Of a stretch of DNA of 64,000 nucleotides, positions 8,797-17,556 are shown in pieces. Positions within the stretch are counted from its first letter, which is position 1. Each line of letters begins with the position of its first letter. The notes under the pieces are model-generated. The model had not been told where the DNA came from, did not search any database, and worked only from the letters and a program-made list of their open reading frames with translations. Source of the stretch: an uncultured bacterium (GTDB lineage: Bacteria > Actinomycetota > Coriobacteriia > Coriobacteriales > Atopobiaceae); contig CAJMNO010000004.1 in NCBI GenBank assembly GCA_905214865.1, positions 78,396-142,395 of the forward strand, given 5' to 3'. Position numbers and translations under genes: made by a program.

Positions 8797-8921
8797 AAAG
8801 TGGGCCGGGCACAATCTACGCGGACGAATTATGGGAACAAACAGCCATAAGTCGCCGCGAGGCAGACCCAACCGCCACCTCGCGCGACGTTGCGATGGAG
8901 TTCTTCACGAAGGGAGTTCCC

Positions 8922-9962
8922 ATGAGTCGCAGGCCAGTGAGGGTAGTCCAGTACGGTTGCGGGAAGATGGCAAAGTACACCATTCGTTATCTGCACGAGC
9001 ACGGAGCACAACTGGTGGGCGCCATCGACACCAACCCCGACAGGGTGGGGATGGACGCGGGCGACTATGCGGGCCTGCCCGTCAAGCTGGGCGTCAAGAT
9101 CTCCGACAACGCGGACAAGGTGTTGGACGAGACCGCGCCCGACATCGCAATCGTCACCCTGTTCTCGCTCGTCGACGACATCGCGCCGATGGTCGAGAAG
9201 TGCGTGAGCCGCGGCATCAGCGTCGTGACCACCTGCGAGGAGGCGACCTTCCCCTGGACCACCTCGGCGGCCACCACGAACCGCCTCGACGCAATCGCCA
9301 AGGAGAACGGCGCCACCATCGTCGGCGCCGGCATGGAGGATGTGTTCTGGGTCCGCATCGTCGGACTTCTCGCCGGCGCCGTGAACTCGATCACCAAGGT
9401 CGAGGGCTCCGTCTCGTACAACGTCGAGGACTACGGGCTTGCGCTCGCGAAGGCGCACGGCGTGGGTCTCACGACCGACGAGTTCGAGAAGACCCTGGCG
9501 CATCCGGACGAGATCGTGCCCTCCTACGTGTGGAACTCCAACGAGTGCCTGGCTCAGGAGCTCGGCCTCACGGTGAAGGAGGTCATCCAAGAGAACGTGC
9601 CCTACGTGGCAGAGGCGGACACCTACTCCCAGACCATGGGGGAGACCATCCCCGCCGGCAAGGTCCTGGGCATGAACACGCGCGTGACCACCAAGACGTA
9701 CCAGGGGATCGACCTGGTGACCTCGCAGATTGGCAAGGTGTACGGGCCGGATGACGGTGACCTGTGCGACTGGAAGATCTACGGCGAGCCCAACACCACC
9801 TTCCACGTGGAGAAGCCCGACACCGTGCGCCACACCTGCGCCACCATCGTCAACCGCATCCCCACGGTCCTCTCCGCAGCACCCGGCTACCACACCGTGG
9901 ACGAGCTGGAGCCGCTGCGCTACCAGACCCAGCCGATGATGCTGGACGAGTTTGAGTTCTAA
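8922..9962 (+). CDS. 2,4-diaminopentanoate dehydrogenase-like oxidoreductase
   Basis: The 346-residue protein opens with the NAD(P)-binding VVQYGCGKMAKYTIRYL, the mark of the 2,4-diaminopentanoate dehydrogenase group within the dihydrodipicolinate-reductase fold. Further marks are GVISTCEE-like VVTTCEEATFPW (about 101-112) and GAGMEDVFW (about 132-140). In clostridia this enzyme removes an amino group in ornithine fermentation, but the partner ornithine aminomutase and thiolase genes are not here. It stands alone between a hairpin and the 2.2-kb repeat region. AAGGGAG before the ATG at 8922 fixes the start. The true substrate may be another amino compound. Confidence 0.7.
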   Translation: MSRRPVRVVQYGCGKMAKYTIRYLHEHGAQLVGAIDTNPDRVGMDAGDYAGLPVKLGVKISDNADKVLDETAPDIAIVTLFSLVDDIAPMVEKCVSRGISVVTTCEEATFPWTTSAATTNRLDAIAKENGATIVGAGMEDVFWVRIVGLLAGAVNSITKVEGSVSYNVEDYGLALAKAHGVGLTTDEFEKTLAHPDEIVPSYVWNSNECLAQELGLTVKEVIQENVPYVAEADTYSQTMGETIPAGKVLGMNTRVTTKTYQGIDLVTSQIGKVYGPDDGDLCDWKIYGEPNTTFHVEKPDTVRHTCATIVNRIPTVLSAAPGYHTVDELEPLRYQTQPMMLDEFEF

Positions 9963-10288
9963 GGCGAAGAGCGCACATCACAGCCGTGACCGGGGCGGAG
10001 GGGTCAAGTTGCCCCTCCGTCCCCCTTTCTTGCGGCGGCTTCCGTTCGCGTGGAGGTCTGCGTCGTGGTCTCGCGGATTCCGGATGTGGCCGCATCGGGG
10101 CTCTCCTGCTGATGGCCGGGTGGGATGCTCGAAGCGTTGACCCTGGCGGTTGCCCGCTCGAGGTCAAGGAGGGGGAGGGGGCGGGCGCGTCGCTGCCGGC
10201 GCCTCCCCGCGCGCCCCCATCCTCGGTCGGCGGCAGCGGGGGTCGGCCCTGGCCCGTCGCGGGGCCGGCAATCAGCATTCGGGCTACG

Positions 10289-10626
10289 GCGGCGGACTCC
10301 CGAAGTGAGTGCCCGCATCGAGCCCCCTCCGCCGGGACTGCCGGACGCGCGGGGCATAACCCCAGTTGGGCGTAAATCAAACCCTGGATCATGGCGGCAA
10401 GCCCCCGAGGTGAGCACTCACATCTGGGGTCCCTGCCATTTGGCCCCCCGCTCCCTCCCGGGCGGCGGCAACCGCCCGACGTGAGCGCTCACGTCGGGAG
10501 CCTGCCGCCGCCCGTCGGCGCCCAGGGGCTACGTCCGCCCCTCCCACCTGCGCGAACGTCAGGATGCCTCTGTCGGGTGCCGACGGGTCAGCCCCTCAGA
10601 CCGCTCACATCGGGCCTCCGCCGCCA
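10289..10626. repeat. Palindrome module 1 (GTGAGC-GCTCAC family)
   Basis: There are four units with centres near 10310.5, 10415.5, 10486.5 and 10602.5, giving spacings of 105, 71 and 116 bp. The second (10391-10439) and third (10460-10513) are near-perfect. The third has GGGCGGCGGCA pairing with TGCCGCCGCCC and a 24-bp core that is its own reverse complement. The first is degenerate and the fourth keeps only its right half. The general unit reads TGGCAGCAAGCTCCCGA, then a GTGAGC/GCTCAC core, then the mirror image. Confidence 0.8.
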
Positions 10627-10768
10627 CGAGCTGAGCCTCGGCGCGGCCCGCCCCCCTCGAGGGGCTCGGGGAGGGGGATGCCGCAGGGCCGGGCGGCGCG
10701 CGGCAGCCGGCGGGCCCTGGGCCCTCGGCTCCGCACCCCCGCCGGCGGAGCGCAGCGTTCGTGCCCAT

Positions 10769-11096
10769 GCCAGAAACTGCATCCCATGCGTACACGCGGG
10801 ACGAACTTTCTGGCGGCGCCGAAGTCCCGGCGTCCCGCCAACTGGGGAAGCGCCGCGTCGCGGCGGGCACATGTCAGAAATCGCGTGCCGTGTGTACACG
10901 CGGGAGTGGCTTTCCGACATCCGCCCGTCCCTTGGGGGCGGCTCTGCCTGGGATCGCGTCCCGCGTGTACACGCGGGACGGGGTTTCTGACCCGGGCGCG
11001 GCCCCGGCACCCCTCCGGCAGGATAGACGCGCCGGTGGGATTGGCACCATGCCGGAAACCGCGAGTCGTGTGTACACGCGGGACGCGTTTTCCGGC
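10769..11096. repeat. Palindrome module 2 (GTGTACAC family)
   Basis: There are four 46-bp palindromes at 10769-10814, 10873-10918, about 10946-10991 and 11051-11096. Centres are near 10791.5, 10895.5, 10968.5 and 11073.5, so spacings are 104, 73 and 105 bp. Arms read GCCGGAAACCGCG and CGCGTTTTCCGGC around a GTGTACACGCGGGA core; 10958-10979 is a perfect 22-bp palindrome. The sequence is unrelated to module 1, yet the spacing is almost the same. Confidence 0.8.
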
Positions 11097-11290
11097 GGCG
11101 CGCGGCAGCCGGCGGGCGGCGCGGGCGAGAGGGTGGGCCCCGAGGCAGGCCCGCACCGGTGGCCGTCCCGTTCAACCTTGGCCCGTCCTCTCCCTCTCTG
11201 ACCCTAGGCGGTCCGTCTGCCCGCGATCGGCACGGCTCCCTCGGTACTCCTTTGCAATCTGCAGCGTGCGGGGCCATCAATCTTCAAACA

Positions 11291-11633
11291 TTGGCAGCGA
11301 ACTCCCGAAGTGAGCACTCACATCCGGATTCCGCCGCCATGGAGGGCTAGCAGGGTGGTCGTCTCCCCAGCTGCCGACCGGCCATCTCCCAGGCCATGGC
11401 AGCAAACCCCCGATGTGAGCACTCATATCAGTCTCCCGCCGCCAATCAAGTCCGGAATGATGGCCAAATGGCAGCAAGCTCCCGACGTGAGTGCTCACTT
11501 CGGGAGGTCGCTGCCACGCTCCAGGGCGGGCGATGTCCCCTCGGCCCCTCTACCTGCTGAAACGCTGGAGGTAACCACGACCCCCGACGAGAACTCACCA
11601 GCTGACCCACTCATATCCGTCTCCCACTTCCAT
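11291..11633. repeat. Palindrome module 3 (GTGAGC-GCTCAC family)
   Basis: Full units lie at 11291-11342, 11395-11444 and 11469-11516, plus a half unit near 11609-11633 (ACTCATATCCGTCTCCCAC). Centres near 11315.5, 11420.5, 11492.5 and 11608.5 give spacings of 105, 72 and 116 bp, matching module 1. Between units three and four is ACCTGCTGAAACGCTGGAGG, similar to the same linker in modules 1 and 4. Confidence 0.8.
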
Positions 11634-12203
11634 GGTTCGACCCTTGATTCAAGGCACGCGAGACTCGAGAGAAATCAGGGACGAGCAAGCGCGCGATTAA
11701 CGGGAGACCCGCCGGCGGAGAACCGTCCCTCCCCTTCTTAGACCATTGAGGGCGCACACCGTGTCAGCGCCGGGTGCTCACGGTCTGACCGGCTGGTGAG
11801 CCCCCAGAAAAGAACCCATAAGGGGAGACAGCAGTATGGGAGGTGGGGCGCGTACGGCAGCCCATCTCCGCAATCGAACGGTGGCCCCGGCTCCCTGGCG
11901 CAGGCAAGGCAACCGCATCCGGACTATCCACCACCGGGAGAGAATCTGCGCAAGACGAAGCCGGGGCCACGAACATCTGGCCCGTGGCCCCGACTTCACT
12001 GATGTTCTTACTTGGGCGACTCGTGGCGGGACGCGAGCTGGGATACGGAGTCTCGAGGGGGTTACCCACGACATCCGCCCCGAGCGGGCCGCGACCCAAG
12101 GTGTTCCCCCGATGCCACACGAAACCGCCGATGACGCTCCAACGCACGTCTCCGGGGGATCGATGGGCGGCGTCGATGCGACCGCGAATATCGCGCAGAT
12201 CTC

Positions 12204-13367
12204 CTAGAAGCCTGCCTCGTGGATCTTGGAGACCGCAAGGCGCAGCCGCTCGGGCGGCATCACCAGGGCCATGCGCACAAAGCCCTCGCCCGCGGGGCCA
12301 AAGCTGGCGCCAGGGGTGACGATGACGCCGGACTTCTCCATGAGCTCGAGCGTGAAGTCGACCGAGTCCATGCGCCCGCCCGGGATGCGTGCCCACACGA
12401 ACATGGAGCCGTGCGCATTGGGACGCTCCCAGCCGATGCCCTCGAGCGCGTCGCACAGTGCGTCGCGACGCTCCTGGTAGAGCATGCGCTGACGCTCGAC
12501 GCCGTCGAGCGGGCCCGTGAGCGCGGCAATGGCCACGTCCTGCTCGGGGAAGAACATGCCGTAGTCCAGCTGGCCGTGCAGCTTCTTTGCCGCGGCGACG
12601 ATGTCGGGACGTCCGACCAGGAAGCTCAGCCTGACGCCGGTGACGTCGAAGGACTTGGAGAGCGAGAGGAACTCAACGCCCACCTCGCGGGCACCCTCGT
12701 ACGCGAGGAACGAGCCCCCCGGCTCCTTGGTGTCAAACACGATGTCAGAGTAGGCGTTGTCGTGGATGATCACGATGTCGTGGGCCTTGGCGAAGTCGAT
12801 GATCTGACGATAGACCTCGGGGGTTCCCACGGAGCCCACGGGGTTGGCGGGAAGCGAGACCACCATGTAGCGCGCGGCGTCGGCCACGTCGTCGGGAATC
12901 CCCTCCACGTAGGGCAGGAAGTCGTGCTCGGCGCTGAGCGGGTAGAACGCCAGCTTGGCACCCGCAAGCAGGCTCGCCGTGCGGAACAGCGGGTAGCACG
13001 GGTCGGGGACCAGCACCGTGTCGCCCGGGTCAACAAGCGCCTGGCACACAAAGCCCATGCCCTCCTGCGTGCCGTGGCAGCTCATGACCATGCCCGGCGT
13101 GATGCCGTCGACGCCGTAGCGCCTGTGGTAGTAGTCGCAGACCGCCTGGTCCAGCTCGTCGCGGTCATGCAGGGAGTACTTCCAGTTCTCGGGGTTGCTT
13201 GCGCTCTTCACCATCGCGTCGATGAGCCGCTGGTCGGGGGCAAAGTCGGGCGTGCCCACGGACAGGTCAAAGACCTCGCGGCCCCTCGCCTCAAGCTCGC
13301 GGCGCCTGACGTTGAGGGCGGCGAACACCTCGTCTCCAAACAGGTCGAGCCTCTTCGAGAACCTCAT
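12204..13367 (-). CDS. PLP-dependent aminotransferase, class I/II
   Basis: The 387-residue enzyme has the fold-type I pattern: substrate loop SVGTPDFAPD, the NPVG turn (SLPANPVG, about 177-184), HDNAYSDIVF for the pyridine-binding Asp and Tyr, the PLP lysine in SLSKSFDVTGVR (about 239) and the carboxylate-binding arginine in EGFVRMALV. It is closest in style to LL-diaminopimelate or alanine/glutamate-type transaminases of the DapL/YugH sort. Exact substrate is unknown. It is monocistronic, with a TATACAAT-like -10 near 13497-13505 upstream. Downstream lies the repeat-rich interval. Confidence 0.88.
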   Translation of the reverse strand: MRFSKRLDLFGDEVFAALNVRRRELEARGREVFDLSVGTPDFAPDQRLIDAMVKSASNPENWKYSLHDRDELDQAVCDYYHRRYGVDGITPGMVMSCHGTQEGMGFVCQALVDPGDTVLVPDPCYPLFRTASLLAGAKLAFYPLSAEHDFLPYVEGIPDDVADAARYMVVSLPANPVGSVGTPEVYRQIIDFAKAHDIVIIHDNAYSDIVFDTKEPGGSFLAYEGAREVGVEFLSLSKSFDVTGVRLSFLVGRPDIVAAAKKLHGQLDYGMFFPEQDVAIAALTGPLDGVERQRMLYQERRDALCDALEGIGWERPNAHGSMFVWARIPGGRMDSVDFTLELMEKSGVIVTPGASFGPAGEGFVRMALVMPPERLRLAVSKIHEAGF

Positions 13368-13645
13368 GGCACATCCCCTCTCCCCCGCCCAATGCGGGGC
13401 CCTTCCACCGTGGCGTCACGCGGGCGACACCACGGAGACCGCCGCTCGGAGCGGGTGAGGCGCATCCGACGCACGACGGAGAATCGCAGTGGGTTTTATT
13501 GTATATCGAGGTTCCTTGAGGAGAGGTGCGACGGACCACCCCCACGCCAATCCCCATGGCAGCCAGCGTAACTCGCCCGCGGGGGCGCGGTCGCCCCGCA
13601 ACGTCAGGCGTTGCCAGCGAGCGATGCCGCAGAGGGGCCGAGGGC

Positions 13646-13960
13646 CTAGAGCGCCTGCACCAGGAGCGTGACCGCGAGGACCGAGGCGCAGCAGGCGCCC
13701 GACACGGCGAACAGGCCGGCGCCCATCCACGAGAGGACGATGCCCACGGCGAGCGCCACCGCACCGGCGACCGGCACCCCGGTGGCGCCCAGGATCGCCG
13801 GGAACGTCATGACCGCGAGGGTCACGTAGGGGACGTAGTAGAGGAACGAGCGGAAGAAGGGGCTCGTGATCCTCCGCCTGATGAGCGTGGCGGGGAGCGC
13901 CCTGGTGGCAAACGTCACGCCCGCCATGATCGCGACGTAGACCCAGCCGGTCGCGCCCAT
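13646..13960 (-). CDS. azlD: AzlD-family branched-chain amino acid export subunit
   Basis: The 104-residue protein has four membrane helices and the AzlD signature ATRALPATLIRRR (about residues 16-28), followed by PYVTLAVMTFPAIL. With AzlC it forms an exporter of branched-chain amino acids or analogues. I place the start at the ATG at 13960 rather than an upstream frame extension that reads through azlC, because it lies one base after the azlC stop, a typical coupled arrangement. Confidence 0.88.
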   Translation of the reverse strand: MGATGWVYVAIMAGVTFATRALPATLIRRRITSPFFRSFLYYVPYVTLAVMTFPAILGATGVPVAGAVALAVGIVLSWMGAGLFAVSGACCASVLAVTLLVQAL

Positions 13961-13961
13961 G

Positions 13962-14852
13962 CTATGCCTCCACCGCGGCGGTGGCGGAGGACAGGGCGAC
14001 GGGCTCGAACGCTCCCTGCCGCCCATCGTCGGAGTCGGGGGCGACGTCGTTGCGCGTCTCGCCCTCCTCGTCGGGCACCGGGAACAGCACGGCGGCAGCG
14101 GCCGCGATCCCCACCGTCAGCAGGATGGTGCGGACGCCCTCCGAGAGGCCCGAGACCAGCGGTGCCACGGAGGCGGCCAGGCTGGCGGCAAAGCTCACGG
14201 CGACGACCCCGGCCACCGCGTGGTTCTCCCGAGCCGGCGGGATGATGACCGCGAGGAACATGCCAAAGAGCGAGACGCTCAAAGCCTGCACGACCAGGCT
14301 GGGGAGGACGCTGCCGACGACCATGCCCAGGGCCGCGCCGCCCGCCCATCCAATAAGGGGCAGGACCATGGTCCCCAGGGCGCGGGCGGGCCGCACGTCT
14401 CCCCTCTGGGCGATGTTGACGGCGAAGATCTCGTCGGTGTTGTCGAAGGCGATGAGCGCGCGCATCCAGAGTGGCGTGTCGCTTGCGAACCGCTGCGAAA
14501 GGACGCATCCCATGAGCAGGTAGCGGGCGTTTGCCACGAGCATCATCGCGGCGAGCTCGAGGTATCCCGCATGGGCCGCCACCAGCGTAAACCCGGCGTA
14601 CTCGCCCGCCGACGCGTTGCAGAGGAAGCTCACGAGCACGCCCTGCCCAAGGCTCAGGCCCGCCATCTTCGCGGCGATGCCGAGCGAGAACGACACGGCG
14701 AGGTACCCCAGGGCGATGGGGAGTCCGTCGGCGAGACCCTCGCGAAACGGTGCCGCCCACTCCCCCGCGCCCCGGCGGGACGACCCCTTTGACCCCGCCA
14801 TGGCTGTTGCAATACTCGCCTGTCCCACGTCTGCTCCCCACGCCGTAAACAC
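13962..14852 (-). CDS. azlC: AzlC-family branched-chain amino acid exporter
   Basis: This protein of up to 296 residues carries the AzlC pattern: FREGLADGLPIALGYLAVSF, then SFLCNASAGEYAG and ANARYLLMGCVLSQRF, the last two being strongly conserved in the family. A further membrane region follows. The C-terminal 35 residues are polar and acidic, longer than usual. The start is GTG at 14852 or ATG at 14801; neither has a strong ribosome site. It is divergent from a LysR gene with a clear operator between, and is co-translated with azlD. Confidence 0.88.
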   Translation of the reverse strand: MFTAWGADVGQASIATAMAGSKGSSRRGAGEWAAPFREGLADGLPIALGYLAVSFSLGIAAKMAGLSLGQGVLVSFLCNASAGEYAGFTLVAAHAGYLELAAMMLVANARYLLMGCVLSQRFASDTPLWMRALIAFDNTDEIFAVNIAQRGDVRPARALGTMVLPLIGWAGGAALGMVVGSVLPSLVVQALSVSLFGMFLAVIIPPARENHAVAGVVAVSFAASLAASVAPLVSGLSEGVRTILLTVGIAAAAAVLFPVPDEEGETRNDVAPDSDDGRQGAFEPVALSSATAAVEA

Positions 14853-14905
14853 CCTGTGACTTCTTTAATAGCATCGCGGGAGTAATTAGTTAAACGAATG
14901 TATTT

Positions 14906-14927
14906 TATGGTTCGATTAGCAACCATA
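14906..14927. promoter_or_regulatory. LysR operator between azlC and its regulator
   Basis: TATGGTT (14906-14912) and AACCATA (14921-14927) form a perfect inverted repeat with eight bases between, in the AT-rich centre of the 101-bp divergent gap. Position and form match a LysR recognition site controlling azlCD and the regulator itself. Confidence 0.6.
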
Positions 14928-14953
14928 ATGCATGCACGTGAGGGAGGGCCCAC

Positions 14954-15832
14954 ATGAGGACGTCGCGCTGTCAGGTCTTCTGCACGGTGGTTGAGGCGGG
15001 CAGCTTCACCCAGGCGGCGCGCGAGCTGGGATACACGCAGAGCGCCGTGAGCCAGACGGTGCACTCGCTGGAGTCGGAGCTGGGGGTGACCCTGCTCGAC
15101 CGCAGGCGGGGGTCCCTCTCGCTCACCAGGGACGGCGAGACGTTCATGCCCAACATCCGCGCGGTGGCGCAGGCGGAGGAGGAGCTCGACCGTCGCAGGC
15201 AGGAGGTCACCGGCCTGATGGGGGCCACCATCCGCGTTGGCACCTTCTCGAGCGTGAGTCGCAGGATCCTGCCTCCGCTCATGCACCGGTTCGAGGGGCT
15301 GCATCCCGACGTGCGCTTCGTGCTCCGCCAGGGCGAGTACACGAGCATCGCCGAGTGGGTCGCGGAGGGGAGGGTGGACATCGGCTTCCTGAACGGCGAC
15401 TACTCGGAGGGGCTGCCCTGCCGCACCGTGGCGACCGACACCATGATGGCGGTCCTGCCCCAGGGCCACCCCCTCGCCTCCCAGGACGAGGTGACCCTGG
15501 CCCAGCTGGCGAGGGAGCCGATCATCCTGCTGGACGAGGGCCAGGTGAGCGTGGCCCTCTCGTCGTTCCGCAGGCTCTCGCTGGTGCCGCGCATCCGCTA
15601 CGAGGTGACCGACGACTACTCCATCCTCGCCATGGTGCGCGAGGGCCTGGGGGTCTCGATCCTGTACACGACCATGCTCGAGGGCTACGCCACGGGGGTG
15701 GAGGTGCGGCCCATCGCGGAGCGCCCCAGCAGGAACATCGCGCTGGCGTGGTCGGCGTGGGACACGCTCCCCGTGGCGTCGCGCAGCTTCGCCGAGTTCA
15801 TCTTTGGGGAGGAGAGCAGCGCCACCACCTAG
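14954..15832 (+). CDS. LysR-family regulator, probably of azlCD
   Basis: The 292-residue protein has an N-terminal winged helix (AARELGYTQSAVSQTVHSLE, about residues 19-38) and a LysR substrate domain with VGTFSSVSRRILPPL, a hinge into the effector lobe. It is similar in style to the LysR protein at 1066-1962. GAGGGAGG precedes the ATG. It is divergent from azlCD, which it most likely controls in response to an amino acid. Its TAG overlaps the TAG of the serine dehydratase gene on the other strand within CTAG. Confidence 0.9.
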   Translation: MRTSRCQVFCTVVEAGSFTQAARELGYTQSAVSQTVHSLESELGVTLLDRRRGSLSLTRDGETFMPNIRAVAQAEEELDRRRQEVTGLMGATIRVGTFSSVSRRILPPLMHRFEGLHPDVRFVLRQGEYTSIAEWVAEGRVDIGFLNGDYSEGLPCRTVATDTMMAVLPQGHPLASQDEVTLAQLAREPIILLDEGQVSVALSSFRRLSLVPRIRYEVTDDYSILAMVREGLGVSILYTTMLEGYATGVEVRPIAERPSRNIALAWSAWDTLPVASRSFAEFIFGEESSATT

Positions 15833-17451
15833 CCCAGGGCGCACCCGCGGCAGCTGGGGCAGGCGGCGATCCCGCCCAGCGCCGTCTCGCGCAGCTCCAT
15901 GGGAAGCGAGGCCCCCACGCGCCTGGCGGCCTGGACCACCTCGTCGAAGGGCGCGACCGACCTCACGCCCGCGAGCGCCATGCGGGCGCAGGCCAGGGCG
16001 TTCGCGGCCGCCGCGGCGTTGCGCTTCTGGCACGGCTCCTCCACGAGGCCCCGCACCGGGTCGCAGGCCAGGCCGAGGAGGTTGCCCAGGGCGATCGCCG
16101 CCGCGTCCAGGCAGGCGCGCGGGCCGGCCCCCATGAGGCGCGCCGCCGCGGCCGCCGCCATGGCGCTCGCCGTGCCCACCTCCGCCTGGCAGCCGCCCTC
16201 GGCCCCCGCGACCGTGGCGTTGCGGCTGACCACGAACCCCACGGCTGCGGCGCAGGCAAGGGCGTCGCGCATCTCCTCTCGCCCTGGACGAACCGCCTCG
16301 TCGATGGCGAGGAGGACGCCGGGCACCACGCCCGACGACCCCGCCGTCGGGGCGGCGACGATGCGGCCCATCGAGGCGTTGGTCTCGAGCACCGCCATCG
16401 CGAGCGTCGCCGCGCGGGCGTCGACCCCGCCGGCAAGCGCGTCTCCCCCGCTGGCAAGCCCCGAAAGCGCCCGGGACTCTCCGCCGATGAGGCCGCCCAT
16501 GGTGCGCACCCCTCCCTCCAGGGGGCCGTACGCAGACTCGCGCATCACGTCCAGCACCCGGTCCAGGTAGCGCTCCGCCGCCGCAACGGGCCGGCCGTGC
16601 ATGGCCTCGCACACCTCCTCGCGCGCCATGAACGCCTGCCCCAGGGTGAGCCCGTGCGCCTCGGCATGGGAGAGGAGCTGCGACGCGTCCTCGAAGTCGA
16701 CCGTCGGGAGCAGCCGCTCCGCCTCGCCGGGCCCCATCGACGGCTCCCCCAGCCCCTCGGCGTCGGGAGCGCGCCCCAGCCCGTCGGCGGGGACGAAGCG
16801 CATGCGGCTGATGTCCGGGCTCGCGAGGATCGCCTCGCGCACCTCCCGCGACACGGGGCCGTCGACCTCCAGGACGTTAAACGCCTCGCCCCCGCGACGC
16901 GAGCGGTACATCCACACGGAGCCTATGTTGACCCCGCCCTCCCCCAGCGTGCCGGCGATGTGCCCGAGCACGCCCGGCACGTCTCGCTCGTAGAGGATGA
17001 GGGCGTTGTACTCCCCCGTGATCTGCACCGACAGACCGTCGATCATCGTCAGCCGCGCGGCCCCGCCGCCGATGGACTCGCCGCGGGCCGTGAGCTCGTC
17101 GCCGTTGGCGTCGCGCACCCACACGTCGACCGTGTTGGGGTGGGAGACCCTCGACGTGGGGTCAGCCTCGAACGACACCGCGAGCCCGCAGTCCCGCGCA
17201 AACTGCAGGGAGTCGCGGATGCGCAGGTCGTCCGTGTGGAGCCCCAGCATCCCCGCGGCAAGCGCGCGGTCGGTGCCATGGCCGCGGTACGTGCGCGCGA
17301 ACGACCCGTACAGCGTGAACCGGACCTCGGCGGGAGGCGCGTCCAAAAGCTCCCTCACCATCTGCGCGATGCGGAGCGCGCCCGCCGTGTGCGACGACGA
17401 CGGCCCAACCATGATGGGTCCCAGGACATCCCTCAGGCCAAAGCTCCTCAT
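15829..17451 (-). CDS. L-serine ammonia-lyase, iron-sulfur type, single chain
   Basis: The 540-residue protein fuses the two subunits of the Gram-positive enzyme. The N-terminal beta part (about 1-220) has MVGPSSSHTAGALR and an ACT-like domain (DVPGVLGHIAGTLGEGGVNI). The alpha part (about 250-540) has AAPTAGSSGVVPG and the [4Fe-4S] cysteines in LGLACDPV, EEPCQKRN and the terminal CPSCRGC. It turns L-serine into pyruvate and ammonia and is oxygen-sensitive, fitting an anaerobe. It is longer than E. coli SdaA (454) because of the ACT-like region. GGGGAGGT before the ATG at 17451 decides the start over an upstream codon at 17472. Confidence 0.93.
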   Translation of the reverse strand: MRSFGLRDVLGPIMVGPSSSHTAGALRIAQMVRELLDAPPAEVRFTLYGSFARTYRGHGTDRALAAGMLGLHTDDLRIRDSLQFARDCGLAVSFEADPTSRVSHPNTVDVWVRDANGDELTARGESIGGGAARLTMIDGLSVQITGEYNALILYERDVPGVLGHIAGTLGEGGVNIGSVWMYRSRRGGEAFNVLEVDGPVSREVREAILASPDISRMRFVPADGLGRAPDAEGLGEPSMGPGEAERLLPTVDFEDASQLLSHAEAHGLTLGQAFMAREEVCEAMHGRPVAAAERYLDRVLDVMRESAYGPLEGGVRTMGGLIGGESRALSGLASGGDALAGGVDARAATLAMAVLETNASMGRIVAAPTAGSSGVVPGVLLAIDEAVRPGREEMRDALACAAAVGFVVSRNATVAGAEGGCQAEVGTASAMAAAAAARLMGAGPRACLDAAAIALGNLLGLACDPVRGLVEEPCQKRNAAAAANALACARMALAGVRSVAPFDEVVQAARRVGASLPMELRETALGGIAACPSCRGCALG

Positions 17452-17556
17452 GGCACCTCCCCGGTCTCGCACCAGCGTAGGCGGGGATTGTTTCGGGACG
17501 GTGAGGCATCGGAGACGTGCGTGGGTCCTCTCCCCCGCCGCCCGGTTGCGCCGGCG

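Larger units (their letters stand above)
9963..12203. other. 2.2-kb non-coding, repeat-rich interval
   Basis: No reading frame here has a ribosome site, a recognisable domain or natural amino-acid composition; the long frames are arginine- and proline-rich artefacts of GC content. The interval holds three palindrome modules (listed separately). A further degenerate palindrome is centred near 10089.5 (GGATGTGG against CCGCATC), and an inverted repeat CGCTGCCG/CGGCAGCG lies at 10191 and 10231. From 11634 to 12203 I see nothing definite; that stretch is less GC-rich and could be decayed coding sequence. Confidence 0.6.

Noticed and set aside
10289..11096. CRISPR-like array
   Set aside because: Units are long near-palindromes at 71-117-bp distances with unequal spacers, some half units, and there are no cas genes. 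This is not a CRISPR pattern.
11764..12456. A 230-codon minus-strand open frame
   Set aside because: It starts inside the aminotransferase gene in another frame; the part beyond has no motif. It may be decayed sequence but I cannot name a parent gene.
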